Shown: positions 26,417-34,328 of the stretch, piece by piece
How the letters are laid out: every line of letters begins with the position of its first letter
Numbering within the stretch: the first letter of the stretch is position 1
Assembly (NCBI RefSeq): GCF_004363045.1
Contig: NZ_SNYJ01000002.1
Span: forward strand, 124,001-188,000
Reading direction: 5' to 3'
Source of the DNA: Aureibacillus halotolerans
GTDB lineage: Bacteria; Bacillota; Bacilli; Bacillales; DSM-28697
DNA length: 64,000 nucleotides
Made by a program: the position numbers and the translations under genes
Notes under the pieces: model-generated
Database searches by the model: none
What the model was told of the DNA's origin: nothing
Seen by the model: only the letters and a program-made list of their open reading frames with translations

Positions 26417-27070
26417 CTATGACATTGACTTTGTTTGCTCTTTGGCGTCCTTCGTTTTTGCCTTTCGTTTTTGCTTTTTCTTAACGAAAATCTGAGTGAC
26501 ATTCGTCAAGGTAGTGACGAGCAATGCATGAATGCATACACCTAAAATCGTTAGAATGACGGCTGTGGCTTTTCCAATAAAAGAGGCTGGATCAACGTCC
26601 TGATTTCCAAAGAGGAAAAGTGTTCCAATGGACCATGTAAACGCTTCGGGATAACTTTTTACAATTGGTTCATAATAGTAGAATGGAAGCGTAGAAACGA
26701 ATACAAGCAGGAGGCTACTTGAAACGAGGGTTCTCCTTTTTGTGTTTTTCATAGTCGAAATCAACGGATTTGAGAAACGTTTTGTCATTGTTTTCAATCG
26801 CATCACTCGGAAAAGGCGAGCCAGTTTTGCCGATTGGTACAACGCATCCAAAGGGATTAAGGCGACAAGATCAAATGGATTGGAACGTATAAACAACCAC
26901 TTATCCTTTGCATACCAAAGACGTACAACATAATCGACAAAAAAAACACTCCACGTTCCCCATATGATAGAGGCTTGCCAAGGCCATTCGTACCAAATCG
27001 TTCCAACAGATAAGATAATACAGCAAAACATTAGCCATTCATATAATCTTAGCCACAGCATAAACGTCAT
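26417..27070 (-). CDS. Voltage-gated-type ion channel protein with unusual pore
   Basis: Six-segment ion-transport domain protein of 217 residues. Four N-terminal hydrophobic segments form a voltage sensor; the fourth carries spaced positive residues (KLARLFRVMRLKTMTKRF near 83-100). Then come segment five (SSLLLVFVSTLPFYYY), a pore region and segment six (VILTILGVCIHALLVTTLTN). Where potassium channels have TVGYGD, this one reads FLFGNQDVDPASFIGK, so K+ selectivity cannot be assumed. The cytoplasmic C-terminus is short and Lys-rich (VKKKQKRKAKTKDAKEQ). Channel function is inferred. Separated from degV by a hairpin, so probably its own unit. Confidence 0.7.
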   Translation of the reverse strand: MTFMLWLRLYEWLMFCCIILSVGTIWYEWPWQASIIWGTWSVFFVDYVVRLWYAKDKWLFIRSNPFDLVALIPLDALYQSAKLARLFRVMRLKTMTKRFSNPLISTMKNTKRRTLVSSSLLLVFVSTLPFYYYEPIVKSYPEAFTWSIGTLFLFGNQDVDPASFIGKATAVILTILGVCIHALLVTTLTNVTQIFVKKKQKRKAKTKDAKEQTKSMS

Positions 27071-27114
27071 CCTTCATTACTTTTTCTAGAAAGTAGCAGG
27101 CAAGTTTCTTCATT

Positions 27115-27143
27115 GAAAAAGCGCCTTCATAAGGGAAGACGCT
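27115..27143 (-). terminator. Terminator downstream of the degV-family gene
   Basis: On the minus strand AGCGTCTTC ... GAAGGCGCT followed by a short U run, 8 nt after the degV stop. Confidence 0.65.
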
Positions 27144-27150
27144 GCTCCGA

Positions 27151-28011
27151 TCAATCTGAGAGCTGGTTTGTAAAAAACAATGCAATCGTTCCAGGTCCTG
27201 CATGCGAGCCGATTGCAGCTCCAATGGTATTAATATAGAAAGAGCTCGTTCCAAAGCGTTCTTGAATGTCACGCTTGAACGCCTCAGCCTCATCAGGAGC
27301 GTCTCCGTGACTAATAAAGACCGTTTGCTTCTCAAGCTGTTGTCCCTGATCTTCCATAAGCTGCAGCATACGTTGCCGTCTTTTATTATTGCCGCGTGTT
27401 TTTTCAAGTGGGACGAGCTTTCCCTCGTCGACATGGAGGATCGGTTTTATATGCAATAATCCGCCCATAAATGCCGCGACCTTGCTTACACGACCACCAC
27501 GCTCTAAGTACACGAGATCATCGACTGTGAAAATATGAACGATTGTTTCAGCAAAGTCCGTTATGTTCTTTATTAGCTCTTGATAGGAAAGTCCTTTGTC
27601 TCGCCATTGCACGGCCTGATAGACAAGTCGTCCAAGACCAAGAGAAACACACTTTGAGTCGATGATGGTTAGTTCAAAATCAGGATGTTCCTCAAGCACT
27701 TGCTTCCGAATGAGCTCGGCGGTTTGATACGTCCCAGATAGTCCAGATGAAAGCGCAATATAAATTGCAGGTTGTTTTTGCTCTGCCAATGCTGTGAAGG
27801 TAGCTAAGAAGGTGTCAGGACCGATTTGGGCAGTTTTAGGTACTGTTTTGTCGTTACGCATTGTTTCGTACACTTCTTTTGGTGAAATATCCTTATGCTC
27901 TTCGTATTCTTTTCCGTCCAAAATGACTGCAAGAGATAACATAAGGACATCATGCTCTTCACACCATTTAGGCGTCATGTCACATGCACTATCGGTTAAG
28001 ATCGTCGTCAA
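27151..28011 (-). CDS. DegV-family fatty-acid-binding protein (YitS-like)
   Basis: DegV/FakB-family protein of 286 residues. The N-terminus ILTDSACDM has the conserved TDS motif; the middle has ALSSGLSGTYQTAELI near 90-105 with the SSGLSGT ligand loop, and the C-terminus carries SHAGPGTIALFF with its conserved HxGPG. Such proteins hold a fatty acid for FakA kinase in the cytoplasm. Its place next to yitT matches B. subtilis yitS. The start is TTG after GGTGGAG. No fakA is in the window. Divergent from yitT. Confidence 0.85.
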   Translation of the reverse strand: MTTILTDSACDMTPKWCEEHDVLMLSLAVILDGKEYEEHKDISPKEVYETMRNDKTVPKTAQIGPDTFLATFTALAEQKQPAIYIALSSGLSGTYQTAELIRKQVLEEHPDFELTIIDSKCVSLGLGRLVYQAVQWRDKGLSYQELIKNITDFAETIVHIFTVDDLVYLERGGRVSKVAAFMGGLLHIKPILHVDEGKLVPLEKTRGNNKRRQRMLQLMEDQGQQLEKQTVFISHGDAPDEAEAFKRDIQERFGTSSFYINTIGAAIGSHAGPGTIALFFTNQLSD

Positions 28012-28199
28012 TTGAACTCCACCCCCTTTTTTATTTTAACGAATCGCAAACTCACATTTCTTTACAAGTGTATCAAACCTTTAAAATAATTCAATTCTTT
28101 GCTGTTCGTATTAAAGTTTTTTTGTGGTTGCTTCCGTGCATTCGTGCTCCTATAATGAAACATGGTTTATGATTTTCACTAAGAAAAGAGGCTGCTTTA

Positions 28200-29030
28200 A
28201 TGGTCATGAATGAAATAAAAAAAATAATCGTTATTATGTTTGGTGCTTTTTTGAATGCAGTCGCCTTAAACGTTTTTCTGATCCCAGCTAATGTGTATGC
28301 AAGTGGGTTCACCGGAGCGGCGCAGCTAATTGCCACCATTCTTGAAAACCCGGGGCTAACAGGACTGATCGTATTCATTCTTAACATTCCTGTGACCATT
28401 CTAGGTTGGATGAAAGTAGGCAAACTCTTTACGATTTATAGTTTTTTGTCCGTCCTAATGCTAACTTTATTCCTTGATATTATTCCAATTCTACCGCAAA
28501 CTGAAGATACCCTGTTGTACGCTGTTTTTGGTGGGGTTTGCTCAGCAGTCGGGGTCGGATTAACGTTAAAGTTTGGCGCATCTACTGGTGGAATGGATAT
28601 TATTGCAATGGTTCTTTCAAGGATGAAGGATCGACCTGTTGGTACATATTTTTTTATGCTCAACTCAATTATCATCGCTACAGCAGGCATTTACTTTGAT
28701 CCTGAAAAGGCATTGTACACTCTCGTCGCCTTGTATGCGACAACGCGGGTTATTGATGTCATTCATACGAGACATGAAAAATTAACAGCGATGATTGTGT
28801 CCAGTAAATCCGAAGAACTAGAAGCAGCCATTCATGCAAAGCTGGTTAGGGGCATTACAACAGTGCCTGCCAGAGGCGCTTTTTCCAAACAAAAAAAGGA
28901 CATGCTCATCATGGTGATTACACGTTATGAACTTTATGATTTGGAGCAAACCATTCGGGAAGTTGATCCACATGCATTTACAAACGTTGTCCAAACAGCA
29001 GGGGTTTATGGGTTTTTCCGCAAAGAATAG
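28200..29030 (+). CDS. yitT: YitT family membrane protein (DUF161/DUF2179)
   Basis: 276-residue membrane protein. Five or six hydrophobic segments fill residues 1-185 (NVFLIPANVYASGFTGAAQL, then GASTGGMDIIAMVLSRMKDRPVG), followed by a C-terminal soluble DUF2179 domain (residues 190-276) with RGITTVPARGAFSKQKKDMLIM. The GASTGGMDI motif is typical of the family. No transport activity has been firmly assigned to it. The name follows synteny with yitS and yitW. The ATG follows AAAAGAGG; a second ATG two codons later is also possible. Confidence 0.85.
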   Translation: MVMNEIKKIIVIMFGAFLNAVALNVFLIPANVYASGFTGAAQLIATILENPGLTGLIVFILNIPVTILGWMKVGKLFTIYSFLSVLMLTLFLDIIPILPQTEDTLLYAVFGGVCSAVGVGLTLKFGASTGGMDIIAMVLSRMKDRPVGTYFFMLNSIIIATAGIYFDPEKALYTLVALYATTRVIDVIHTRHEKLTAMIVSSKSEELEAAIHAKLVRGITTVPARGAFSKQKKDMLIMVITRYELYDLEQTIREVDPHAFTNVVQTAGVYGFFRKE

Positions 29031-29111
29031 AGCTTAGCTCGTAGGAAAGTGAAACAAATCGTAAGCCACCTTCGTCTAGAAGGTGAAAGGATTTTCAAGG
29101 AGGGTATGACG

Positions 29112-29954
29112 ATGAAATTCAACTGGTTTACAATGGTAATGTTGGCCGCATTGTTGTCGCTTGGCGCATGTTCTACATCAGAGCCAGCCAACACAACGGA
29201 CCAAGAGACAAATGGAGAGTCTGAAGAAGAAGGTACTACTGACGGTGAGACAAGTGGGGCTGACAGCGAAGCAGATGCGACGCAAACCGATCAGCTTTCA
29301 TTATCTGCTGAGCCGGACGTTTGGGAAAACGGGGCCGATTTGACGCTGATTTTAGATAATTCGTCTGATGAAGACATCACGTTAGAAAACAGCTCCGAGC
29401 AACTCGTTCAATTTGTAGTGAAAAACGATGCTGGGGAAGAAGTGTACGATTCCAGTGCGGACGGTACATTTAGTCAAGCAACTGGTAGCACAACGATTGC
29501 AGCAGGAAGTGATTTTCGTTGGACCCCATTTTGGGATCTCACATCAGAAGGCTCTAGAGTTCCAGCAGGCACCTATACGCTTGAAGCAACTATAGTTGCC
29601 GATACGCTTGAAGAAGGTGGTCTAACCGTAACGCAAGAATTTGACGTTGCTGAAGCTGACGAAAGCGTCTTTCGCGATGTCAGTGTTGAAGGTGAAGCTG
29701 GGACGTATACAGTCGAAGGTGAAGTAAACGTAGCTAGTGGCCCTTTTTCTTATTCAATTGAAGATGGTCATAATGTATTTGTAGAAAACGGTGAGTTCCC
29801 AGCTGTTGAGGGAAGTGAAGGTTGGACATCCTTTAGCCTTCCGATTGACATTTCAGATGAAGAGCTCCCCTCAAATGGCTCAGTAATGCTTGTGCTGAGA
29901 AATGACCAAGGGAAAGAACAAGGCGTCCGCTTAGAGCAATTTACTCAGCAATAA
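29112..29954 (+). CDS. BsuPI-domain lipoprotein
   Basis: 280-residue lipoprotein. The start is the ATG at 29112, 7 nt after AAGGAGGG; frames reaching further upstream lack a site. A signal peptide ends in the lipobox LSLGACS (Cys about 18), then a very acidic Thr/Glu/Ser linker to about 60. Residues 65-180 look like a BsuPI (intracellular proteinase inhibitor) domain: VWENGADLTLILDNSSDEDI and then WDLTSEGSRVPAGTYTLEAT. The last 75 residues (VASGPFSYSIEDGH ... GWTSFSLPIDI) resemble a Gmad2-type immunoglobulin-like domain. In B. subtilis the BsuPI gene ipi lies in the same neighbourhood, but it is cytoplasmic and much smaller. Confidence 0.72.
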   Translation: MKFNWFTMVMLAALLSLGACSTSEPANTTDQETNGESEEEGTTDGETSGADSEADATQTDQLSLSAEPDVWENGADLTLILDNSSDEDITLENSSEQLVQFVVKNDAGEEVYDSSADGTFSQATGSTTIAAGSDFRWTPFWDLTSEGSRVPAGTYTLEATIVADTLEEGGLTVTQEFDVAEADESVFRDVSVEGEAGTYTVEGEVNVASGPFSYSIEDGHNVFVENGEFPAVEGSEGWTSFSLPIDISDEELPSNGSVMLVLRNDQGKEQGVRLEQFTQQ

Positions 29955-29982
29955 GAGACAATTGACTACGATTATAAAGCTT

Positions 29983-30018
29983 GAGCCTCCACACGTTGTG
30001 GAGGCTCATTTAGATTTT
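29983..30018 (+). terminator. Terminator after the BsuPI lipoprotein gene
   Basis: Perfect 10-bp stem GAGCCTCCAC ... GTGGAGGCTC with a five-base loop, followed by a T-rich stretch. Confidence 0.85.
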
Positions 30019-30044
30019 TTGAACAAGCTAGAGACTTAATGGCA

Positions 30045-30150
30045 TTATTTTCTAGGTGCGGAATTCTGGTAGCGTGGAATAGCTATAAGGGCAATGAGCA
30101 AAGGACAAGGCAAAGCAACGAAGAAAGCAAGCATTTGTCATCAGCTTGAA
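30045..30150 (+). repeat. R2 repeat, single unit
   Basis: The segment GGCAATGAGCAAAGGACAAG then GGCAAAGCAACGAAGAAAGC and ends CATTTGTCATCAGCTTGAAC. Closely related units lie near 30.7 kb (two) and 47.6 kb (two). No protein is encoded. Confidence 0.75.
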
Positions 30151-30154
30151 CAAA

Positions 30155-30188
30155 AAAGCTGAACGTGATTTCACCCACGTTCAGCTTC
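30155..30188 (-). terminator. Terminator of the NifU-N gene
   Basis: A perfect 12-bp stem AAGCTGAACGTG ... CACGTTCAGCTT with plus-strand A residues on its left, giving a U run on the minus strand, 27 nt after the CDS. Confidence 0.8.
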
Positions 30189-30214
30189 TGTTTCCTATTT
30201 AGAACTTTTTAATA

Positions 30215-30478
30215 TTAAACGCCGTATGTAGCAAACACATCAAGCACGGCTGGTTCTAGTGTATCCCAGCTTGCTGCGTCAACTTTGTTTACAGAAACAA
30301 AATCTCCATACGCCATAATGCTGTCGACGCCTTCTAAAGCAAGAATTTGCTTTAGCAAAGGGTGAGAGATGTCATCCCCTGCTTTTCCGTGAGTGCTTTT
30401 GGCACCTTCGAATAACTGCTCCTCTGCAGTAAATTTCACTGCATTCGGGTTAGGTGTATATTGTGCTGTTGCTTTCAT
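30215..30478 (-). CDS. NifU N-terminal domain (Nfu_N) scaffold-like protein
   Basis: Single-domain protein of 87 residues. It starts MKATAQYTPNPNAVKFT, which is the conserved beginning of the Nfu_N domain, and has PLLKQILALEGVDSIMAYGD near 43-62, also typical. The domain is found fused to iron-sulfur carriers (Nfu) in many bacteria; here it stands alone and has no Cys, so it cannot hold a cluster itself. A role in Fe-S assembly is therefore inference. The start follows AAGGAGG. Upstream it is bordered by R2 repeats and downstream by a strong terminator, so it is a one-gene unit. Confidence 0.8.
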   Translation of the reverse strand: MKATAQYTPNPNAVKFTAEEQLFEGAKSTHGKAGDDISHPLLKQILALEGVDSIMAYGDFVSVNKVDAASWDTLEPAVLDVFATYGV

Positions 30479-30629
30479 TGTTTACTCCTCCTTACAGTAT
30501 CTCATTGAATTCATCATAACATGGCTTCTCTGAGCTGAACAGCAGAAAGAATGACCAAACTTTCTTGACCGTTTAGTGCAGAAAAACTTAGATAGATAAG
30601 AGTTAGGCTAAAAAGTGTAATGAAATGAT

Positions 30630-30830
30630 CGCCACCGAACAAGATAAAGCAATGAAGAAATTGAGCGTACTTCTCAACATATGTTCAGGCTGAATGAAAA
30701 CGCTTGTCTTATCTAAGTGCAAAGTCTTGGCAGGCGCAGAGTTGCCATTACGGCAATGAGCACCGAGCAAGGCAAAGCAACAACGAAAGTGAGCGTTTGT
30801 CATCAGCCTGAACGCTTAGACAGTAGCCTA
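30630..30830 (+). repeat. R2 repeat, two tandem units (first degraded)
   Basis: The first, decayed unit (CACCGAACAAGATAAAGCAA near 30645) is followed by TCAGGCTGAATGAAAACGCTTG and a second, better unit (GTTGCCATTACGGCAATGAG, then CACCGAGCAAGGCAAAGCAA). The linker TGAATGAAAACGCTTGTCTT also occurs between the two units at 47.65 kb, so the duplicated block is about 115 bp including the linker. This accounts for the gap between the NifU-N gene and the next small gene. Confidence 0.75.
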
Positions 30831-30843
30831 TGCTCAAATAGCG

Positions 30844-30966
30844 TTAAAGGTCAGCTTTTTGCTCAGCTTCACTAAACGTACTGCGGTACGGAAAACGCAG
30901 ATCATGCTGTTTCACGGACTGTGTTCCTTGCTGAGTAAATCGTTTGGACTTGCTTTTTCGACCCAT
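30844..30966 (-). CDS. Small basic protein, 40 residues
   Basis: A short frame supported by an excellent GCAGGAGG site 8 nt before the ATG at 30966. Its product begins MGRKSKSKRFTQQGTQSVKQ and ends FSEAEQKADL; it is strongly basic in the first half and lacks hydrophobic segments or Cys. Size and composition resemble the many tiny spore-associated or stress proteins of Bacillus, but I do not recognise the family, so no function is assigned. The R2 repeat block begins about 15 nt downstream of its stop. It could also be a chance frame behind a good ribosome binding site. Confidence 0.6.
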   Translation of the reverse strand: MGRKSKSKRFTQQGTQSVKQHDLRFPYRSTFSEAEQKADL

Positions 30967-31156
30967 CCAAATCGCCTCCTGCAATGAGCATACGTTAAAC
31001 GCAGTAGTAGTTTAACACGCAACAGTCCAGTTCAATCATCATGTCGAGTCGTATTTGTAGGAGTAAAAGGGAATAAACGGAAATGTTTAATGAGGAGAAG
31101 GGAGGGTAATCTAATTGTAAGACTTCACAACGAACAAACAAAGGAGATGACTTACA

Positions 31157-31441
31157 ATGAAACGCAAACGTATAATGATGTCTTCCATTGCCGTCGGGGC
31201 AGCAGGAGCCGCAGCTGCTTCAGTTATGGTACTTAAAGACCGTGACAAACGAGAGAGGCTCTTCTCGACCTACACAGACTGGAAACAAAAAGTAACGGAT
31301 AAATTTAATTCGAATAATTCGCTCCCTGTTGACAAAGCGGGCATACCAGATCCTCAAGACGAGGCAGATAATAAAATGGTTTCAGAAGGCGCTCAGTTTG
31401 GCGTACAATATTACAATGAACACAAACAAGAACCAAAATAA
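31157..31441 (+). CDS. Small membrane-anchored protein of unknown function
   Basis: 94-residue protein. Residues 1-6 are basic (MKRKRI) and residues 7-28 form an Ala-rich hydrophobic helix (SSIAVGAAGAAAASVMVL), followed directly by a charged region (KDRDKRERLFSTYTDWKQKV) and a polar C-terminus. This fits a single-span anchor with the rest in the cytoplasm, or a signal-anchor, and is reminiscent of YtxH-like proteins; no confident family is seen. The ATG follows AAAGGAG. A terminator overlaps its stop region, shared with the convergent small gene. Confidence 0.75.
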   Translation: MKRKRIMMSSIAVGAAGAAAASVMVLKDRDKRERLFSTYTDWKQKVTDKFNSNNSLPVDKAGIPDPQDEADNKMVSEGAQFGVQYYNEHKQEPK

Positions 31442-31468
31442 AAACGCCCAATCCGGGCGTTTTTATTT
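31442..31468. terminator. Bidirectional terminator
   Basis: AAAACGCCC ... GGGCGTTTTTATTTT: a 6-bp G+C stem with A and T runs on both sides, directly after the 94-residue gene and before the convergent 66-residue gene. Confidence 0.8.
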
Positions 31469-31476
31469 TGAAGGTT

Positions 31477-31677
31477 TCATGCGGTGACAACTCTGGAACT
31501 CTCAATAGAATTAAATGGGTACGATGATTGTGGAACCATAATTCGTTCTAAGTCATCAATTTGTTTTTGGAGGCTGGCAAGGATTGCAAATGATTGCTCA
31601 TCACTACAGGCTTGGGGAACATTTTTAATCACAATACGATTCCCGGTATAATGGTATACGTGAACATCAGGCAACAT
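31477..31677 (-). CDS. Hypothetical protein, 66 residues
   Basis: Short frame starting at an ATG 8 nt after GAGGAG on the minus strand. The product begins MLPDVHVYHYTGNRIVIKNV and has an amphipathic middle (FAILASLQKQIDDLERIMV) that could form a helix or short coiled coil. I do not recognise it. Support comes from the ribosome binding site, the absence of competing frames and the terminator placed just after its stop. Confidence 0.55.
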   Translation of the reverse strand: MLPDVHVYHYTGNRIVIKNVPQACSDEQSFAILASLQKQIDDLERIMVPQSSYPFNSIESSRVVTA

Positions 31678-31864
31678 CCTTCAACTCCTCATCCATTCGT
31701 TGTTACTCATACTTATTCAAACTTTGTAGACGAATTCCTTTGGGATTCTTTGTAGAATATTGAGTTGTTTTGTTGTGGAAAAGTCGAAATTTGTCGAATG
31801 AGCTTTGCGGTTTTCATTAAACGCCACCAAAGGTATAATACATAGAAGAAAGGAGTGAAACAAA

Positions 31865-32176
31865 ATGGATGAAGCAATGAAAGAATATATTATGGGCGCT
31901 CTTGAGAATGTTATCGATCCTGAGCTTGGTATCGATATTGTCAACCTTGGATTAATCTATGATGTTGACCTTGAGGACGATGGCCATCTTATTGTAACGA
32001 TGACATTAACGGCGATGGGATGCCCACTCGCTGGTGTAATTGAGAGTGAAGTGAAAAATGCAGTTGCTGCGCTACCTGAAGTGGAATCCGTCGATGTAAA
32101 TATTGTTTGGAGTCCGCCATGGGGAAAGGACAAAATGTCCCGAATGGCTAAAATAGCATTAGGTGTCCCTGATTGA
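31865..32176 (+). CDS. yitW: MIP18/SufT-like Fe-S assembly factor YitW
   Basis: DUF59 (MIP18) protein of 103 residues. The opening ALENVIDPELGIDIVNLGLI near 12-31 is the family signature, and the reactive Cys lies in TLTAMGCPLAGVIE near 57-63. The C-terminus SVDVNIVWSPPWGKDKMS completes the fold. Family members help place Fe-S clusters on target enzymes in the cytoplasm; YitW belongs to the PaaD/SufT group. The ATG follows AAAGGAG, with a TATAAT-like box about 30 nt upstream. Single gene followed by a strong hairpin terminator. Confidence 0.9.
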   Translation: MDEAMKEYIMGALENVIDPELGIDIVNLGLIYDVDLEDDGHLIVTMTLTAMGCPLAGVIESEVKNAVAALPEVESVDVNIVWSPPWGKDKMSRMAKIALGVPD

Positions 32177-32184
32177 TAAAGGTC

Positions 32185-32222
32185 AAAAAACATTGCCGAG
32201 CATTATCGGCAATGTTTTTTTT
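32185..32222. terminator. Terminator after yitW
   Basis: AAAAAACATTGCCGA ... TCGGCAATGTTTTTTTT, a perfect 15-bp stem counting the A/T pairs, with a six-base loop. Confidence 0.9.
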
Positions 32223-32289
32223 GAAAAAATGAGTGTTCTATTCAAAGAATACTCCTACATTTAAATTGTAATCAAATCATAAATGTGGA

Positions 32290-32345
32290 TCTTTAAAAAC
32301 AGCCTCCGGCGGCAAAGAAAACACGATGAGGTTAGGACAGCCAGC
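32290..32345 (+). repeat. R1 fragment (end/core junction)
   Basis: ACAGCCTCCGGCGGCAAAGA and AAACACGATGAGG match the beginning of the core module, then the match breaks off and the reversed tail module of the next copy begins. Confidence 0.6.
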
Positions 32346-32890
32346 TTTGAAGTTGATTTCGCAATGCGCAAGTTATCTAAACATAAGTGCACTGCTGCAT
32401 CACTGCACTAGAAGATCCAACTTGCATGAAGCGATACAATTCCTTGTCTTGTTTGGGTGCGACACGCCTTAATACGTTTCTTACTCGTTATAAGAGACCG
32501 GGATAAAAATAAAAAAATTTACGCAGAAACAAACATCAGCGTAGTCAAAATGCGTAGACTCCTGCGGGAACAGCGCGAGCTGAAGATCCCCTCGGAAAGC
32601 AAGATTCCAAGGAAGCTGAAGCCGTGCCAGGCGGTAAAGTAAACACGATGAGGTACTCGCGAATCGATGTTGACCTTATACCATTTATGGTGCAAGCGGA
32701 GTGTTTTGACGAAGCGGTCGTGATTGCAATAAGCGCAACATCGATTCGCGAGGTGATATTGATCAATTGACCTCTCCCAAACAACGCCTGCCGTATTCAG
32801 TAAATAGGAATGGTGCCGGAGCTCACAACCCTGTATTTCTGAAATTCTAAAAGGTCGTCTTTCCGTAACGAAGCTGACTTCGAGGTGCTA
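32345..32890 (-). repeat. R1 composite: reversed tail, arm, flipped core and fifth module
   Basis: In order: tail module reversed (GAAGTTGATTTCGCAATGCG to TACTCGTTATAAGAGACCGG), arm reversed (GCGTAGTCAAAATGCGTAGA, then GAACAGCGCGAGCTGAAGATC), core forward (GGCGGTAAAGTAAACACGATGAGG), the GAGGTGATATTGATCAATTG junction, and a further module (about 32795-32885) whose complement is found at 53.1 kb. A short reading frame across the arm is part of the repeat, not a gene. Together with the argC promoter this fills the 1.07-kb gap. Confidence 0.8.
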
Positions 32891-33056
32891 AATCACTAGA
32901 TGAGCCCTTTTTTAGTTCTTATCACATCATAAAAAAAGAGTTCTTCATTTGTTTACTGCTTATTTAAAACCCGTATTTCCATGGCGATTCGACCGAATTA
33001 TTTATAATAGCGTACTCCGTTAAAATACCTTAACGTTTTTTCGGATAAATATTAAG

Positions 33057-33112
33057 GTTAATGAATAAAAAAACATAAAAAGGCTTGAAACATTGCATAA
33101 CTCCTGTATAAT
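33057..33112 (+). promoter_or_regulatory. Promoter and candidate ArgR/AhrC box of the arginine operon
   Basis: TTGAAA (33085-33090) and TATAAT (33107-33112) with 16-nt spacing form a good SigA promoter, leaving a leader of about 130 nt. Just upstream, TTAATGAATAAAAAAACAT (33058-33076) resembles half of an ARG box (CATGAATAAAAATxCAA), where the arginine-bound repressor would block transcription. The promoter call is firm; the operator call is inference. Confidence 0.6.
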
Positions 33113-33246
33113 TACAACTACATTGTTAGAAATGATACGGAACGCTCCACAAGAAATTTTATAAAAGAAACAGATAGAGAAAATAGAATAGAAATAGACA
33201 CAAAAAAATAATCTTCAAATGGGATGTACACGGAGGAGAGGCTGAA

Positions 33247-34284
33247 ATGAACGTAGGTATTGTCGGAGCAACGGGGTATGGTGGTGCGGAGTTAATTCGT
33301 TTAATCAACCACCATCCATATGCAACAGTGAGTGCAGTGTATTCAACGACACAAGATGGTGCAGCGTTAAGTGAGAGTTACCCACATATGCTTGATATGA
33401 ATTCGCTTGTGTTGCAGGCATTTGATGCAAAGCATGCCGGGGCCACTTGCGATGTAGTATTTCTTGCGACACCACCAGGCGTATCATCAAAGCTGTCCCC
33501 GTCATTGTTAGCAGAAAACGTAAAAGTCATTGATTTGTCAGGGGATTTGCGATTGAAGAATCCCGATGATTATGAGGTGTGGTATAAAAAGAAACCAGCT
33601 GATGAATCTTTGCTCAGCGAAGCCGTTTACGGTCTTACAGAATGGACAGGTGAAGCGGTCAAAAAGGCGAGGTTAATTGCCAATCCAGGCTGTTATCCAA
33701 CGGCTGTGTTGCTTGGGTTGTTGCCGCTCTTAAAAGCAGGTCTCATTGAACCAGACTCATTATTAATTGATGCAAAGTCTGGGACGTCAGGCGCAGGACG
33801 AAGTGCGTCTGCCATTGCCCATTTTCCTGAGATGAACGACAACTTTAAGATATATAAAGTCAACCAACACCAGCATACTCCTGAAATTGAACAAATGCTT
33901 TCAACGGTGACGGATAAGCTAACCCCAATCACGTTTAGTACACATCTTGTGCCGATGACACGGGGGATAATGGCGACGATGTACGGGAAACTCACCGTTG
34001 GAACGCAGGCAGAAGATCTTCGTGCAGCCTATGAACAATCGTATCATTCTGCCCCTTTTGTTCGTCTTCGGCCTGAAGGGCAATTTCCGTCGACGAAAGA
34101 AGTCTATGGGTCTAACTTTTGCGATATTGGCTTCACTTTAGACCAGCGAACCAATCGCGTGACGATTGTCTCAGTCATTGACAATTTGGTCAAAGGTGCA
34201 GCAGGGCAAGCGATCCATAATCTTAACGTACTCGCAGGATTTGAAGAAACAGCCGGGCTTCAAATGGTGCCCGTATATCCATAG
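33247..34284 (+). CDS. argC: N-acetyl-gamma-glutamyl-phosphate reductase ArgC
   Basis: 345-residue enzyme. The N-terminal Rossmann fold starts with GIVGATGYGGAELIRL; the active-site Cys is in IANPGCYPTAVLLGL near residue 148, and KSGTSGAGRSAS follows. It reduces acetylglutamyl phosphate to the semialdehyde with NADPH, third step of arginine synthesis. The ATG follows GGAGGAG. First gene of a seven-gene operon whose genes overlap or lie within 45 nt. Confidence 0.96.
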   Translation: MNVGIVGATGYGGAELIRLINHHPYATVSAVYSTTQDGAALSESYPHMLDMNSLVLQAFDAKHAGATCDVVFLATPPGVSSKLSPSLLAENVKVIDLSGDLRLKNPDDYEVWYKKKPADESLLSEAVYGLTEWTGEAVKKARLIANPGCYPTAVLLGLLPLLKAGLIEPDSLLIDAKSGTSGAGRSASAIAHFPEMNDNFKIYKVNQHQHTPEIEQMLSTVTDKLTPITFSTHLVPMTRGIMATMYGKLTVGTQAEDLRAAYEQSYHSAPFVRLRPEGQFPSTKEVYGSNFCDIGFTLDQRTNRVTIVSVIDNLVKGAAGQAIHNLNVLAGFEETAGLQMVPVYP

Positions 34285-34328
34285 AATTGACTTGGTCTGG
34301 TTAGACCAGAGGGAAGGGACTTAGACGC

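Noticed and set aside
32457-32642. Short reading frame in the gap before argC
   Set aside because: It lies entirely in R1 arm sequence. Similar frames appear in other R1 copies only because the DNA is repeated, and they are not kept open consistently.
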